Of a DNA stretch of 64,000 nucleotides, positions 54,672 to 64,000 are shown piece after piece. The stretch's first letter is position 1, and every line of letters starts with the position of its first letter. The DNA is from Bactericera cockerelli. Taxonomy: Eukaryota; Arthropoda; Insecta; Hemiptera; Triozidae. The notes under the pieces are model-generated. The model did no database searches, was not told where the DNA came from, and saw nothing but the letters and a program-made list of their open reading frames with translations. The translations under genes and the position numbers were made by a program. Location: positions 27,006,459-27,070,458 of the forward strand of contig CM044959.1 in the NCBI GenBank assembly GCA_024516035.1, read 5' to 3'.

Positions 54672-55260
54672 ATGTATGTATGTGTGTGTGTATGTGTGTA
54701 TGTATGTTCTTTATACAAATCCACACCATTTGACCGAGAAACCTGAAATTTTGAACATAGGTCCGGTTGGATCAGGGAATTCTTCTAGGCTAGGTTATAT
54801 CTCCCTGAGGTTAAGTTACAATGAGTAAGGATAAAAATGGATGGGTGACGCAAAAAAAATTCACGTTTTTTGACATAATCACATTTTTTCTCGAAATTTG
54901 TCGCGACGACCTATCAACTCAAAGCGAGAAAGTTTTAGGCAAGGGTTTGAGCTTTCAATTGACATATCGATCGCGAATTTCTGATGAGCCGTTCTTGAGC
55001 TACGCCGGGTAAGGTAAAAAAAATGGATGGGTAACATTTAAAACATTCACGTTTTTTGACCTAAATGACATTTTTTTCTCGAAATTTAAAGTGACGACCT
55101 ATCAACTCAGAGCGATAAAGTTTTAGGCGAGAGTTTAGGCTTTCATTTGACATATTGATCGCGAAATTCTGATGAGCCATTCTTGAGCTACGCCGGGGGA
55201 GACCAGAAAATAGATGGGCGACAAAAAATATTCAGGTTTTTTTTCAAACCTAAATGACAC

Positions 55261-55263
<3 letters not shown>

Positions 55264-55315
<52 letters not shown>

Positions 55316-55500
55316 TGGGTGTGTGTGGTGTGTGGGTGTGTGTGGTGTGGGTGTGTGTGGTGTGTGCGTGTGTGTGGATGTGTGTGTGTGTGTGTGTCTG
55401 TGTGTGTGTGTGTGGGTGGGTGGGTGTGGGTGGGTGTTTGTGTGGGTGGGTGTTTGTGTGGGTGGGTGGGTGTGTGTGTGTGTGTGCGCGTTGTGTGTGT
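55264..55500. repeat. GT/GGGT microsatellite, about 235 bp
   Basis: Runs of (GT)n with GGGT variations in the second Helitron. Frames through it are artefacts. Confidence 0.97.
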
Positions 55501-55537
55501 TTGATGGGCTGGCGAAGCGGCGGGTGTAACCCGCTAG

Positions 55538-56226
55538 TTTAATATAATATAGGTTATTTTTCGTCTATATCATCCTGATGTTTTTTGTGTTCACATAATT
55601 CTACATTTTTCATTTTCAGCAGAGTGGTTTCCATGACCAGATGACCACTTACATACATATTTACAAATGACCAATTTCCATTAAAAAATATATTAGCAAC
55701 CTCTGTTCATTAATGTCTTTGACTACAAACTGTATTTATTGGTTCACTCTAACGCATAGAGATTTACTTTAATATATTATCTTATTAAAAAGTGTAGGAA
55801 AAATTCGGCGTTACCAACAATTTAATTGTAAAAATTGATAGGTAACCTTACTTCCACTGATGTTTTTATCCATCAAGTTAGATGTTTTTTTTCTACATAT
55901 TTTGCATCCTATCGAATGATGTGTGACTTTGTATAGTCGGATTGTAGAAAAGAGAGGTATCTGTTGTTCATTTATTTTTCGTCAGACTTTCCTCGTTCTT
56001 TGCTCGGCATAGTTTGAGGTGTTGTCTTAATTTAAACAATTCCATAATGATCCAAACAGTACCAACTGTGTCCCACTCGGTGCCAGGCAATAATTCTCTA
56101 CCTGCGCCCGCTAAATGAGCTGCCAAAAATAATCCCGACATTCCCTCCCCCTCCCCAGGCCCCAGTCTTATGTCTTTGTTCCCCAATCCCCATCAAACCA
56201 TTTGTCTCTGAGTATTTGAGAGCACA
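55538..56226. other. No confident gene; G+C rises toward 56 kb
   Basis: The second half (about 55960-56220) is richer in C, with CCTCCCCCTCCCCAGGCCCC near 56145, and precedes the candidate first exon. It could be promoter or intron. No TATA box or other element is distinct. Confidence 0.3.
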
Positions 56227-56274
56227 ATGAGTGCCGGGAGTGTGAATGAACTGGAAGAATGTACATTTAAGCAG
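56227..56274 (+). CDS. Weak candidate first coding exon (plus)
   Basis: ATG at 56227 in AGCACAATGAG context opens 16 codons, MSAGSVNELEECTFKQ, ending at a plausible donor CAG|GTACTT in phase 0. The short length limits confidence. The supporting points are the higher G+C upstream and the natural look of the peptide. Confidence 0.25.
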
Positions 56275-56686
56275 GTACTTGTGTGCAAGCTCGTATATGC
56301 ATGGAAATGGAGACCCCGGCGATATCATCTAAGGATACTAGATGTCCAGTGGTTTCTTAGATATTCGATTTTGTAAATCCAAAAATTACCCCTTCCCTTT
56401 GTATGCATTACCTGGGCCGTAGCCCGTATGTAAAACTCTTGTAGATTCTAAACAACAATTTTCTAAAAATAGGTCTACGGGATGCAATTAACTAAAAAGA
56501 GTTATACTTTTAGATACTGAAATACAGTCAAACCTGGGTATAAGAAAAACCTGAATAAAAGAATAATAATAATATCGCCTTATTTATACTGCCCAATTAG
56601 GACTATTGAAGTCCCATTATTCCAGCAGTAAGCCCAAGACATATTATTATGTGGTAAAAATCCCAAATGGGAGGATAACTTGTCAT
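56275..56686. other. No feature seen
   Basis: AT-rich with an AAT run near 56563. Confidence 0.35.
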
Positions 56687-56768
56687 GTCCCGGCTAGGTT
56701 TCGAACCCGCGACCTCTGGAATCTCTGGATTCACAGAGTGCCGCCCTTTACCTCTGAGCTACCGGGAC
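56687..56768 (-). other. tRNA-like gene or SINE head with full acceptor stem
   Basis: On the minus strand GTCCCGGTAGCTCAGAGG opens the D arm, GCGGGTTCGAAACC is the T arm, and the end CCGGGAC pairs with the start GTCCCGG (7 bases). The anticodon stem CTCTG/CAGAG encloses TGAATC, one base short of a normal loop, and the variable arm is long. It could be a tRNA pseudogene or a SINE head. The A-rich sequence beyond the stem is not a typical poly(T) terminator. Confidence 0.6.
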
Positions 56769-57329
56769 AGATCAACGATTTTCAGGTCAAATTTTCCTCT
56801 CTATAATGGAAAAAACCTCATTATAAGAGAAATCTGGATATAAGAGGAAAAAAAATTTGGTCCCCTGAGTTCTCTTATATCCAGGTTTGACTGTATTGTG
56901 GGTTCTAGATTTTAAATTTACTGAGCTGATAAGAACAGGAGATAGTATACACATTACGACTAACAAACATATCCCATGTTCACGCATTGAGTGCTATATT
57001 TTCCAATGCGTGGCTGCGGTAACATTGGCCTTCAGTTTTTTTCCTCAAAATGAATCTCCTCATAAGAGTGAACTGAGGACGACATAGAGATAAAGTAGGT
57101 ATTACAGGTCTAGTGATACTCTAGTATGAGCTGATACTGAATTGGGAATTTTTAAGGGTTTTGAATTATTCAATTTTACCCATTTAAAGAACTTTTTTCT
57201 AATTCGTTATCCCAAAAAAAAAAGTTTTCGTTCATACTACCTACCTTCTTACAATAAATTTGAAATCCAAATATTGTTATTAAAGAATATGCTCACATAC
57301 GTACACATACGCGTATAAACATTAGGTGG
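56769..57329. other. No feature seen
   Basis: A small inverted pair around ATAAGAGAACTC and AGGTTTGACTG near 56840-56890 echoes 56525-56545. Otherwise no feature. Confidence 0.35.
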
Positions 57330-57500
57330 AAGGGTTGGGTGGAACCCCGCCCTTTAGTTAAGACATCTGTATATATTTTATCAATGTTATTTATTTTTTT
57401 CCTGTTTATATTTATATTGTCAATTTTGTATTTCAATTTTTACCATTATTTGTTTGTACATATATATGTCCTTCTAATAAAGAGTTTAATAATAATAATA
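57330..57500 (+). repeat. Probable 3' end of a (TAA)n-tailed LINE
   Basis: GGTGGAACCCCGCCCTTTAG leads through a T-rich stretch to CTAATAAAGAGTTTAATAAT (AATAAA and then a TAA tail). It is about 170 bp, so severely 5'-truncated. Its tail type matches the minus-strand tail at 13510. Confidence 0.5.
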
Positions 57501-58182
57501 ACATTAGCTATGCTGTCCTCCTGATAGCTAGAAAATGGTCCCTCTAGCCCTTGGCCTCGATAGGGTTCCTGTTATATGAACATATTTCAAACCATGTCCT
57601 AAACGTGCGCCCAACATATTATTTATGACAATTTCAGCTGTCTAACTTAAACAAACAAACTTTGGCTCGTTAGTAGTTTTGCTTTTGGAAAAAACACTAA
57701 AACGATTACAGACAGCCTTTACAGTGAAGCTTAATAAATAGAAGAAATTCCAATTTTTGTCCCAGTCTCTGACGCTTCCAAGATAGATACACTTACATAT
57801 ACATAGGTGTACCAGTGTACCTCTAGTTACTTACACTACCTACCTATACATTTTATTAAAAATGCAGTTCCTATTGTAGGTACCTAGTTACTTACACTGC
57901 CTACCTATACATTCTAAAAATGCAGTTCTTATTGGAAATCTCCTCTTCTTGTATATCCCACCAACATGTTATGAACAAAAATCTCCCAACATACAAAAAA
58001 CCTACCATAAAAAAAGAAAGCCTATATAAAAAAAATCCCAATTATTATTCCTTTCTCATTCACCCTTATGATTCCCATTGTACAGTGCTTACGCTTACAA
58101 TATCTGACCTCTGACATTTTACAAACTTGGATACTGTCAGACAGTATCACCCCTCGCTCTTCCTCCTGCTTCCTGCTTTCTA
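57501..58182. other. No feature seen
   Basis: AT-rich with repeated GGTACCTAGTTACTTACACT-type words at 57825 and 57880 (a 50-bp direct repeat). Confidence 0.4.
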
Positions 58183-58206
58183 CCCCCCCCCCCCCCCCCC
58201 CCCCCA
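58183..58206. repeat. C-run of about 22
   Basis: A nearly pure C tract (G on the minus strand). It explains proline- and glycine-rich frames here. Confidence 0.95.
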
Positions 58207-58489
58207 TCCCTATTCAGACTTCTTCTACCTAAGAGAGGGAGGTACTCGTATTATTATAGTTATTGTAGTCCTATCCCATATACCCGTCTATGTATACACA
58301 TACACTATTAAGGACACAGGCACATTGTTTATATCTACTTGAAGAGAGACCTGCACAAAAGCTTTTATTTTACTTCCGAGAACATCTAATGAGTATCTAA
58401 TTTACATCTAACGATGTATTAATAACAATGAAAAAACCAACTTGCGTGCAGAACATAAGCACAATCGATTCTGTTCCTGAACACGTGGT

Positions 58490-58930
58490 AATCTCTTGAG
58501 CAACTTTGGTTTTGTGTCTGTCTGTCTATTATTTGCATTTATTGCAAAACTTCTGAACGGATTTCAACGAAATTTTATGCACTTATAGAAGAAGTATTGT
58601 GGATGGTTCAATCGTACACCTGATTTTGATGAAATTTTATATTTGAATGAGTACTAAAGTTCTACGTTAGTAATTTTTTTAAAAGTAATTTATGATTTAG
58701 TTCTGATTTTTAAGGAAATCCAAAATTTTCCACAAAAACATTCAGAAATAGGTCTTCAACTTGCCGATAGAGATTTGTGTCTGTAAATTTAAAAAAAAAT
58801 ACTATTCTACCATAGAAAATAAATTTGAGGAGATTTCCTTAAAAAATCTGGAGATACTGGGAAATCTCAGAATAATGGAAGTCGATGAATAACGCTATTC
58901 TGTGCTCATCACATACCTAGTTAAAAGATA
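58490..58930 (+). repeat. RepA dispersed repeat copy
   Basis: GAGCAACTTTGGTTTTGTGT, CTGAACGGATTTCAACGAAA and the downstream GGAAATCCAAAATTTTCCAC and AATAGGTCTTCAACTTGCC follow the order in the 36436 copy. Confidence 0.75.
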
Positions 58931-59119
58931 AAACTTTCACAGTTAAAAAGAGGAAATATTGAAAATGAATTATTGAAAATTATATTGCGAGTTCAATTTA
59001 ATAGTTACTTTGCTTAAAAGAGGAAGAATGCCTCAATTTATAAGCATTCATCGTAAAATATGTCATACTATAAACAAAAATGAAATGTCAATAGGCATTT
59101 ACCAACCATCGAATTCAAT

Positions 59120-59245
59120 TTATTGGTAGTCGAGAGATTAAGGTGCCGCCCTGGTCTGGTAATCCAGGTACCTGAGGATCCGTTGGTTCGGATCCCACTT
59201 ATGCATTATTATTTAATAATTTGACAAATTGACCACATTATAATG
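59120..59245 (+). mobile_element. SINE-A copy, 3' part lost
   Basis: TTGGTAGTCGAGAGATTAAG, CTGGTCTGGTAATCCAGGTA and CGTTGGTTCGGATCCCAC follow the SINE-A head. The body is recognisable for about 35 bases (AATTTGACAAATTGACCAC). Confidence 0.7.
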
Positions 59246-59971
59246 TCAACGAAACAACTCCCAGATTGAAGGGACTCTTTAGTTCTATTCCGGCAGTATC
59301 ATGAATAAGGTTGTCTATAAAAACACCACCATTAGAGATACCTACACTATTCGTAAGACTTTGCCAGTTGTAAAACTTTTGAAAATTAAATCACAATGGC
59401 AACTCCCTCAATTTTTAAAAAAAATAAGAATTTTCATTTGCATTTCACGAGTGCAAGTTTTCTTTCAATATGTTTGATAGTTAAATTTATTTCGGTACTG
59501 AAGATCGTTGGTTCCACATAGATTGGAGGTCTGAAATTAAAACCACGTGCTCAAACACAACCTAATTATTTATTACTCGTATTTCTATATTGTACCTGCC
59601 TGAAACCCTGCTGTCTGATTCTAATGAATGACTAAAGTATTCAAAATAAGTAAGTGAAAAAACAGTCATCCCTCTGACGAAATTTAAAAAGATGTTCCTC
59701 GACAGATGTTTCGGGGTAAAACATTAAATGAACTCTTGAGTAACTTTTACCATTTTCAGAAAAAATAAATTCTTTCATATTGCAGGATTGTGTCACAAAA
59801 TCTTTTAAGTAGCAATATTATTTTTGAAGGGTAGTGAATTTACGAAAGTTTAATAAAATTATCAGATACCATATGATTTTTGCAACACAGATTAAAGATG
59901 ACGAAATTTTTCAGTTCATTACAAATTAATAAAGGTTAATACATAGATTATTAAATAAATAAACACTTACC
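59246..59971. other. No confident feature
   Basis: AT-rich. AAGGGACTCTTTAGT...CAGTATCATGAATAA at 59267 recurs at 60909, marking another weak repeat. Confidence 0.35.
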
Positions 59972-60560
59972 TCAAAATCGAAACACTCCCAGTTCAATTC
60001 AATCGGAGAAAATAAAATTCAAGAAGATATTATTTTCAAACTTGAAAAAATAATTTTAGTAATTTTATTTCAGAAGAAAATTTCGTCTACTCACGCACGC
60101 TTTTCGCCCGGTGGTAAGGTCGGGATTTCAGCCCTTACTGAAAGAAAACAGAGAGGAAAGCCAAACTAAAAAAATCTGATTTTTTCGCTGACGACCGTCG
60201 GCCCGAACGAAATAAAAATGGGAAGGAGATAACGCGAAACAGGGAATGCACTGAATTTCGGATTGTAGGAAGAGGCAGGGGGAAGGGTGAGATGCTTCTG
60301 GACTCCGCCGCGCTCCGCCAAACTTAGGAGGAGCAGGAGAAGAGAGACGCTGACAACAGAGAATGAGAAACGAGAGAAAGAGAAAACGTTCAGCATCTAT
60401 ACTTAGGTACCTATGGGAAAGTGTATCGAACTTGGATAAAAAAAATAACGCACAACGCATGCGCGAGTTTTTCTCTCCGTCTTCGTTATCACAGCGTTAT
60501 CAGTGGAGCGCTGATAACTGGAATCCGTGCCTGTATTCTTATACCAACGAATTTCTTGAA
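59972..60560 (-). promoter_or_regulatory. Promoter-like GC-rich segment with candidate minus-strand 5' exon
   Basis: On the minus strand a CpG-containing, GC-rich block (GCGGAGCGCGGCGGAGTCC) includes an NRF1-like GCGCATGCG at about 60458. Below it are a strong acceptor (TTTGGCTTTCCTCTCTGTTTTCTTTCAG, ending about 60144) and two donors, GTGAGT at about 60100 and GTAAGTG at 59970-59964. With the first donor the exon has one open frame (AEIPTLPPGEKR) exiting in phase 2, which fits the exon at 8487-8619, about 51 kb away. That link is speculative. The 110-codon minus-strand frame (60128-60460) is not supported. Confidence 0.3.
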
Positions 60561-60956
60561 ATTTTGGGTGCTTTTTGGTAGTTGAAATTGTGGAATTCCT
60601 TCGTCATGTGAACATACATCAGGTGCTCTGATCCTCCTCACCAAATTTTGAAAATAGCTTCAGCGAACAGACCAGAGCACTGTTCAAATTAAACTTCTTA
60701 GAAAGCGTTGTGTTATGGTTTAAAGGAAGATTTGGGGATTGTGAGTGAGAGTGCTTTCTGGACCCGCTGCTTAACTAACACTGACCTATTGACTTTTTTA
60801 CCACACGTGATTGACCCAACGACATGAAGATCTTACCTTAAACCCAATGGTGTCCTTAAAGACTTTTCATATGGTGGTCTGGTTTAAGGTTTGTTGAAAC
60901 TGAAAGCACAAAGGGACTCTTTAGTCATATGCAGGCAGTATAAATAAAGTATTTGT
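60561..60956. other. No confident feature
   Basis: Mixed composition. A short inverted pair GTGCTCTGATC...CCAGAGCACTG spans 60620-60682. Confidence 0.35.
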
Positions 60957-61228
60957 AGCCAGCGTCGATGGCATGTTGAATACACTGGTTCCCTTCAGAA
61001 CACCGAAGTTAAGCGACATCCAGCGAGGTTAAGACTTGGATGGGTGACCATTCAAATTCTAATTCTCGTGACGCTGGCTTTTCCCGGCCCCACTCAGGCT
61101 GGGTGAGGTCAATGTGAGTAGCAGGTTTGTGAGTTTCCTGCGAATGGAGGGTAAAACCCCCGTCGTGATATGACCATGGCAGTTGAAAGCGACGTTAAAC
61201 CCCACTAAAAAAAAAAAAAAAAAAAAAA
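60957..61228 (+). mobile_element. 5S-rRNA-derived SINE, full head and poly(A)
   Basis: The head (60957-61079) follows 5S rRNA from end to end: start AGCCAGCGTC pairs with end GACGCTGGCT as the closing stem. The internal promoter words (ACCGAAGTTAAGCGAC, ACTTGGATGGGTGACC) are kept. The 3' module (GAATGGAGGGTAAAACCCCC, GAAAGCGACGTTAAACCCC) ends in A22. AAGTATTT appears before the head and after the tail, a likely target duplication. No coding content. Confidence 0.93.
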
Positions 61229-61624
61229 GTATTTATAATAATTGTATAGTTTGACAATTTTTGTGAAGCGATCTCTTGAACGGATTCAACAAATTTAATG
61301 AAATGTGTTATGTATATTGGGATATCGAAATCAGCTGAATGGTTTGTTCAAGTAAAACGAGAAAAATAATGTGGTGTGAACACGACTTTCTTTATTCCCC
61401 AAAGAGCTTTCTAATTTAGCTACTGGTGACTACCATACTTACGATTTTCTATTCTATTTCGGAAATAAGGTTTTAAATAACAGTCAAGGGGACACCCTCC
61501 CACCAATTGCTGTACTTAGCCACTGAGGACCTAAAATGTGTTTTGGCACTGAACACTGCACATCGAAAATTTCAGCTTAATACATTACTTTCTTTTTCTA
61601 TAGGATAAGTAAAGTAAAATATGT
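61229..61624. other. No confident feature
   Basis: AT-rich sequence between the two 5S SINEs. 61530-61620 resembles 35830-36020. Confidence 0.35.
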
Positions 61625-61852
61625 CAAGCCATCGTCGATGGCGCGTTAAATGCACCGGTTCTTGTAGGATCACCGAACTTAAGCAACGTCCAGGTGAAGA
61701 TTTCGTAATGCTGGCATTCCGGCCCAAAACAGGTCTGGGTGAGGTTAATGTGGGTAGCAGGTTTGTGAGTTTCCAGCGAATGCAGGGTAACATCCCCGTC
61801 GTGTTATGACTATGTAGTTTAAAGCGACTATAAACCCAAAAAAAAAAAAAAT
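61625..61852 (+). mobile_element. 5S-rRNA-derived SINE, short-head subfamily
   Basis: AAGCCATCGTCGATGGCGCG, ACCGAACTTAAGCAACGTCC, then the internal deletion that also marks 38745, then GTGGGTAGCAGGTTTGTGAG and the AGCGACTATAAACCC tail with A14. The head lacks the ATGGGTGACC word. ATGT flanks both ends. Confidence 0.92.
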
Positions 61853-62433
61853 GTTAGTGCGTTATTAGTATTAAATAATATGGATTAGATTTACCTTTTC
61901 AGTCTATTGATATTATTGAAGGGAAATTCTTGAGGCGAGGAATTGAGGGTACAAATATAAGGCGCCTGCAAGACTAAACCTTTTTAAGGGCTTAGGAAAA
62001 TTAACTCCTCTCCTTCTCATCCCAACCAGGGTAGAGAAAGTCTGGAAATATCATGTTTCCCGCAGAGTACAATAATGCACGATAGATTCTGCGAGGTCTT
62101 GAATTGGAATATAATTTCTATGCATTTATTTTCTTTACCAGGACAAAGTATAGGTATAATAGTTTAAAGAGTTTAATTAGCACAAACTGCTTCTCAACAT
62201 GTGTTGCAATACTTGCTATAAGACATGTTATGAGTTTACGAGACCATACATAGATTAGATCGTATACCTTTAATACACAACTATTAATAATATTATGGTC
62301 TTTTTTTATTAAAAAAAAATTCCTTACCCAACTAAGACCACAAAGGAAATGGGTATGTAGGTATAGAATACATTTTGTTTTAATGAATATTTATTTAAAG
62401 AGAGGTCTGTATCACTCAGAGACCTTGGCTTGA
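61853..62433. other. No feature seen
   Basis: AT-rich. Nothing supportable. Confidence 0.4.
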
Positions 62434-62619
62434 CAAAATGTTGGGTATAAGTTAAATAGGGATTTCGTCATTACATGTAAAATTAGTCCAAAAAAAAAAA
62501 ATATTGGCGAAAAAAATTGGGTTTGTGACAAATGTGCCCAGTGTCCAGGTTTTAAAGTTAATCAAGGGGGTTTGGAATATGTATGCGATGTATGTTTAAT
62601 TTTTTTTAGATATACATAG
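62434..62619 (+). other. Cysteine-rich 61-codon open frame, unassigned
   Basis: The frame lacks an ATG at its start. It contains CDKCAQCPGFKVNQGG and YVCDVC, giving C-x2-C-x2-C-x13-C-x2-C, a zinc-ribbon-like spacing, and has a GTATGT donor-like word after codon 52. An upstream acceptor is poor. It may be an exon or chance. Confidence 0.2.
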
Positions 62620-63051
62620 GTATATATTATTTGTTAAAATCTAAAAAAGGGGGGTTTTGGATTTTATTTTGAACAAAATCAAACGGAATGGATTTGAGAT
62701 GTTGGAGGCGCCGGCCCCCTGCGGCTCTGCAAACCTTTACACCCCCAGCATTGTATTTCCCATGGGGTGCAGAATACTTGCCGCAACAGATTTCTTTACT
62801 TTGGTCAAACGAGGAAATCCAAAGTTCCGCACATTGAAAATATTATTTCGTTTTAACATGCATAGGTTCTTTTTCACAGCGATTATAGTAAGTATCTCGG
62901 TAGCAATTAATTGCGATTTAATGTAGCTAGATTTGTATCTAGCGTGATTTCGGGGAGCGGCACCTGTTTTTAGGCCTATCCGCAAGTATCTATAGTAAGT
63001 ATCTATAAGAATCTGTCAGAAAGTATTGAAACTCACTGAGCTAAAAATGTA
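62620..63051. other. No confident feature
   Basis: A slightly GC-rich patch near 62708-62725 (GGCGCCGGCCCCCTGCGGC) has no clear structure. Confidence 0.35.
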
Positions 63052-63420
63052 CATTACTGTATGTATGTTACAAAAGGTCGGAGATTTTATGAACGCCCGA
63101 CTTTTAATGACTATGCAATGTACAGTATAATTTTGGGAAAAATCTTGCCTTGCCAATAATTTTATTATGGGCGTCCAAAAGCGGTTAACTTCAAGTGACG
63201 AGTAAAAACATGACAGGATTTCATTGAAAGATTGTATGACAGTGGGACATCTAAATCATTTTAGGAACGCACATTCCTTCCTTAATGCATGATAAATATG
63301 TATGTAGTTCTACAATGGGTCAGTAATTTTATGAGCGCCTGTCTCTTAATAACTATGCAATGTGCAATATAGTTTTTGAAAGTGTCTTGTCGACAACCAT
63401 AGGCGTCCGAAAACGGTAGA
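63052..63420. repeat. Diverged direct duplication, about 260-bp period
   Basis: ATTTTATGAACGCCCGACTT, AACTATGCAATG-like words and GGGCGTCCAAAAGCGG at 63080-63185 recur in order at 63325-63420 with many changes. Confidence 0.65.
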
Positions 63421-63440
63421 AGAGGAGAGGCTCTAGTGTA

Positions 63441-63560
63441 GTAGGGATGTTGCGATATATCGAAATCCGATATATATCGATATATTTTTGGGCGATATAT
63501 CGATATATTTTTTCCTCCGATATATCGAAAAGAATTCCGATATATATCGGTAGACATTTT
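63441..63560. mobile_element. Solo end of a hAT-like element with CGATATATCG palindromes
   Basis: TAGTAGGGATGTTGCGATAT starts the block, and CGATATATCG-type palindromes repeat at least five times in 110 bases. TAGGGATGT followed by CGAT-rich palindromes is typical of insect hAT-like ends. No matching right end is visible up to 64000. Confidence 0.5.
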
Positions 63561-64000
63561 TTTGTAAAAAAAAAAAATACTATAGCGACACCATTGTAAA
63601 GAGGGTAATAGGGTATTTTTTATTTTTCCCGATCTGCTGACAACACTGTATCGCGGGGGTTGACTCTCATACTTTTTTGATATCTGCTACAGTTTAGTGA
63701 GAACGGCCATTTACTGCCAAAAAGTGGTCAAAATTACGCTAAAAACTGCTCCGATGAGAACCAAAATTTTTTTGTGTCGTACCTGGCGTAAGAGTGACAT
63801 ACATACCGAATTTCAAGTTTCTAACTATTACCGTCCTTGAGAAAAAAAATTTACACACAGACACACACCCTAATGGCTGAAACATTCTTTTGTGAAAACC
63901 TGGAAAAAGTCCCGAAATGTGAAAACCTGGGTAGGTCAAATTTTAGGCAAATACAATACTTTCCCATTCTCATGCGCGGATATAGCCCTCTTGTACTGGG
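63561..64000. other. No feature seen
   Basis: Unassigned sequence to the window edge. Confidence 0.35.

Larger units (their letters stand above)
54359..55537 (+). mobile_element. Non-autonomous Helitron copy 2, 1.18 kb, with inserted fragment
   Basis: It has the same 5' end (A|TCTATATCTATAAAAGAAAG) and 3' end (GCGGGTGTAACCCGCTAG then T) as 50475-51745. It has two 170-bp modules instead of three and a shorter GT tract (55264-55500). A fragment of about 270 bases interrupts the TATG microsatellite at 54403-54671. Confidence 0.88.

Noticed and set aside
56687..56768. Calling a functional tRNA
   Set aside because: The acceptor stem pairs, but the anticodon loop is one base short and the variable arm is irregular; a pseudogene or SINE head is more likely.
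60128..60460. 110-codon minus-strand frame and the overlapping leucine-rich 76-codon frame resembling a signal peptide
   Set aside because: The leucine/serine stretch is due to a CT-rich 5' region next to splice words; no further protein-like content follows.

Overview
This window is arthropod-type nuclear DNA, AT-rich and crowded with transposable elements. I infer an insect or close relative, but nothing fixes the order or species. The evidence is Tc1-like and foldback DNA transposons, Helitrons, 5'-truncated non-LTR retrotransposons, tRNA-derived and 5S-rRNA-derived SINEs, minisatellites, and a few intron-flanked exon candidates. I see no prokaryotic or viral genes, no rRNA operon and no CRISPR array.

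Layout. 1-8 kb is mostly unassigned AT-rich DNA with one MITE (3689-3981), an unidentified 140-codon open exon (4790-5214) and two SINE copies. 8.09-8.62 kb holds two phase-compatible minus-strand exon candidates separated by a short intron that contains a 20-bp E-box array. 10.4-11.9 and 22.3-23.8 kb are two nearly identical Tc1/mariner (DD34E) transposons with intact 352-codon transposases. 13.9-16.5 and 43.0-46.4 kb are two copies of a 2.7-kb element (called R1 here) that ends in a 546-bp palindrome whose arms covary within each copy. The second copy carries an 812-bp LINE insertion. 16.6-20.3 kb is a dead CR1/jockey-type LINE split by a 2.4-kb foldback element with TA duplications. 26.7 kb has a short Helitron and 29.6-30.75 kb another foldback element. 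30.9-33.2 kb is a 32-bp minisatellite split by a 5'-truncated LINE with a 5-bp target duplication. 37.1-42.2 kb is a nest: an outer inverted-repeat pair, an 8-bp-TSD MITE, 5S and tRNA SINEs, and a 2.4-kb foldback element carrying a degenerate protein relic. 50.5-51.7 and 54.4-55.5 kb are two related non-autonomous Helitrons. The second contains a fragment encoding a CCHC zinc finger. 60-61.9 kb has a promoter-like GC-rich segment and two 5S SINEs.

Host genes. No complete host gene is visible. The best candidate exons are minus 8487-8619 and 8094-8151 (possibly LARP1, to be tested), plus 49969-50164 (terminal exon with a following AATAAA), plus 34152-34308 (terminal exon), plus 4790-5214 and plus 56227-56274 (first exon). 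They were read by eye from splice-site context and reading frame and have no homology support. Most of the sequence is therefore intronic or intergenic, built up by successive nested insertions whose relative order can often be read from the target duplications.
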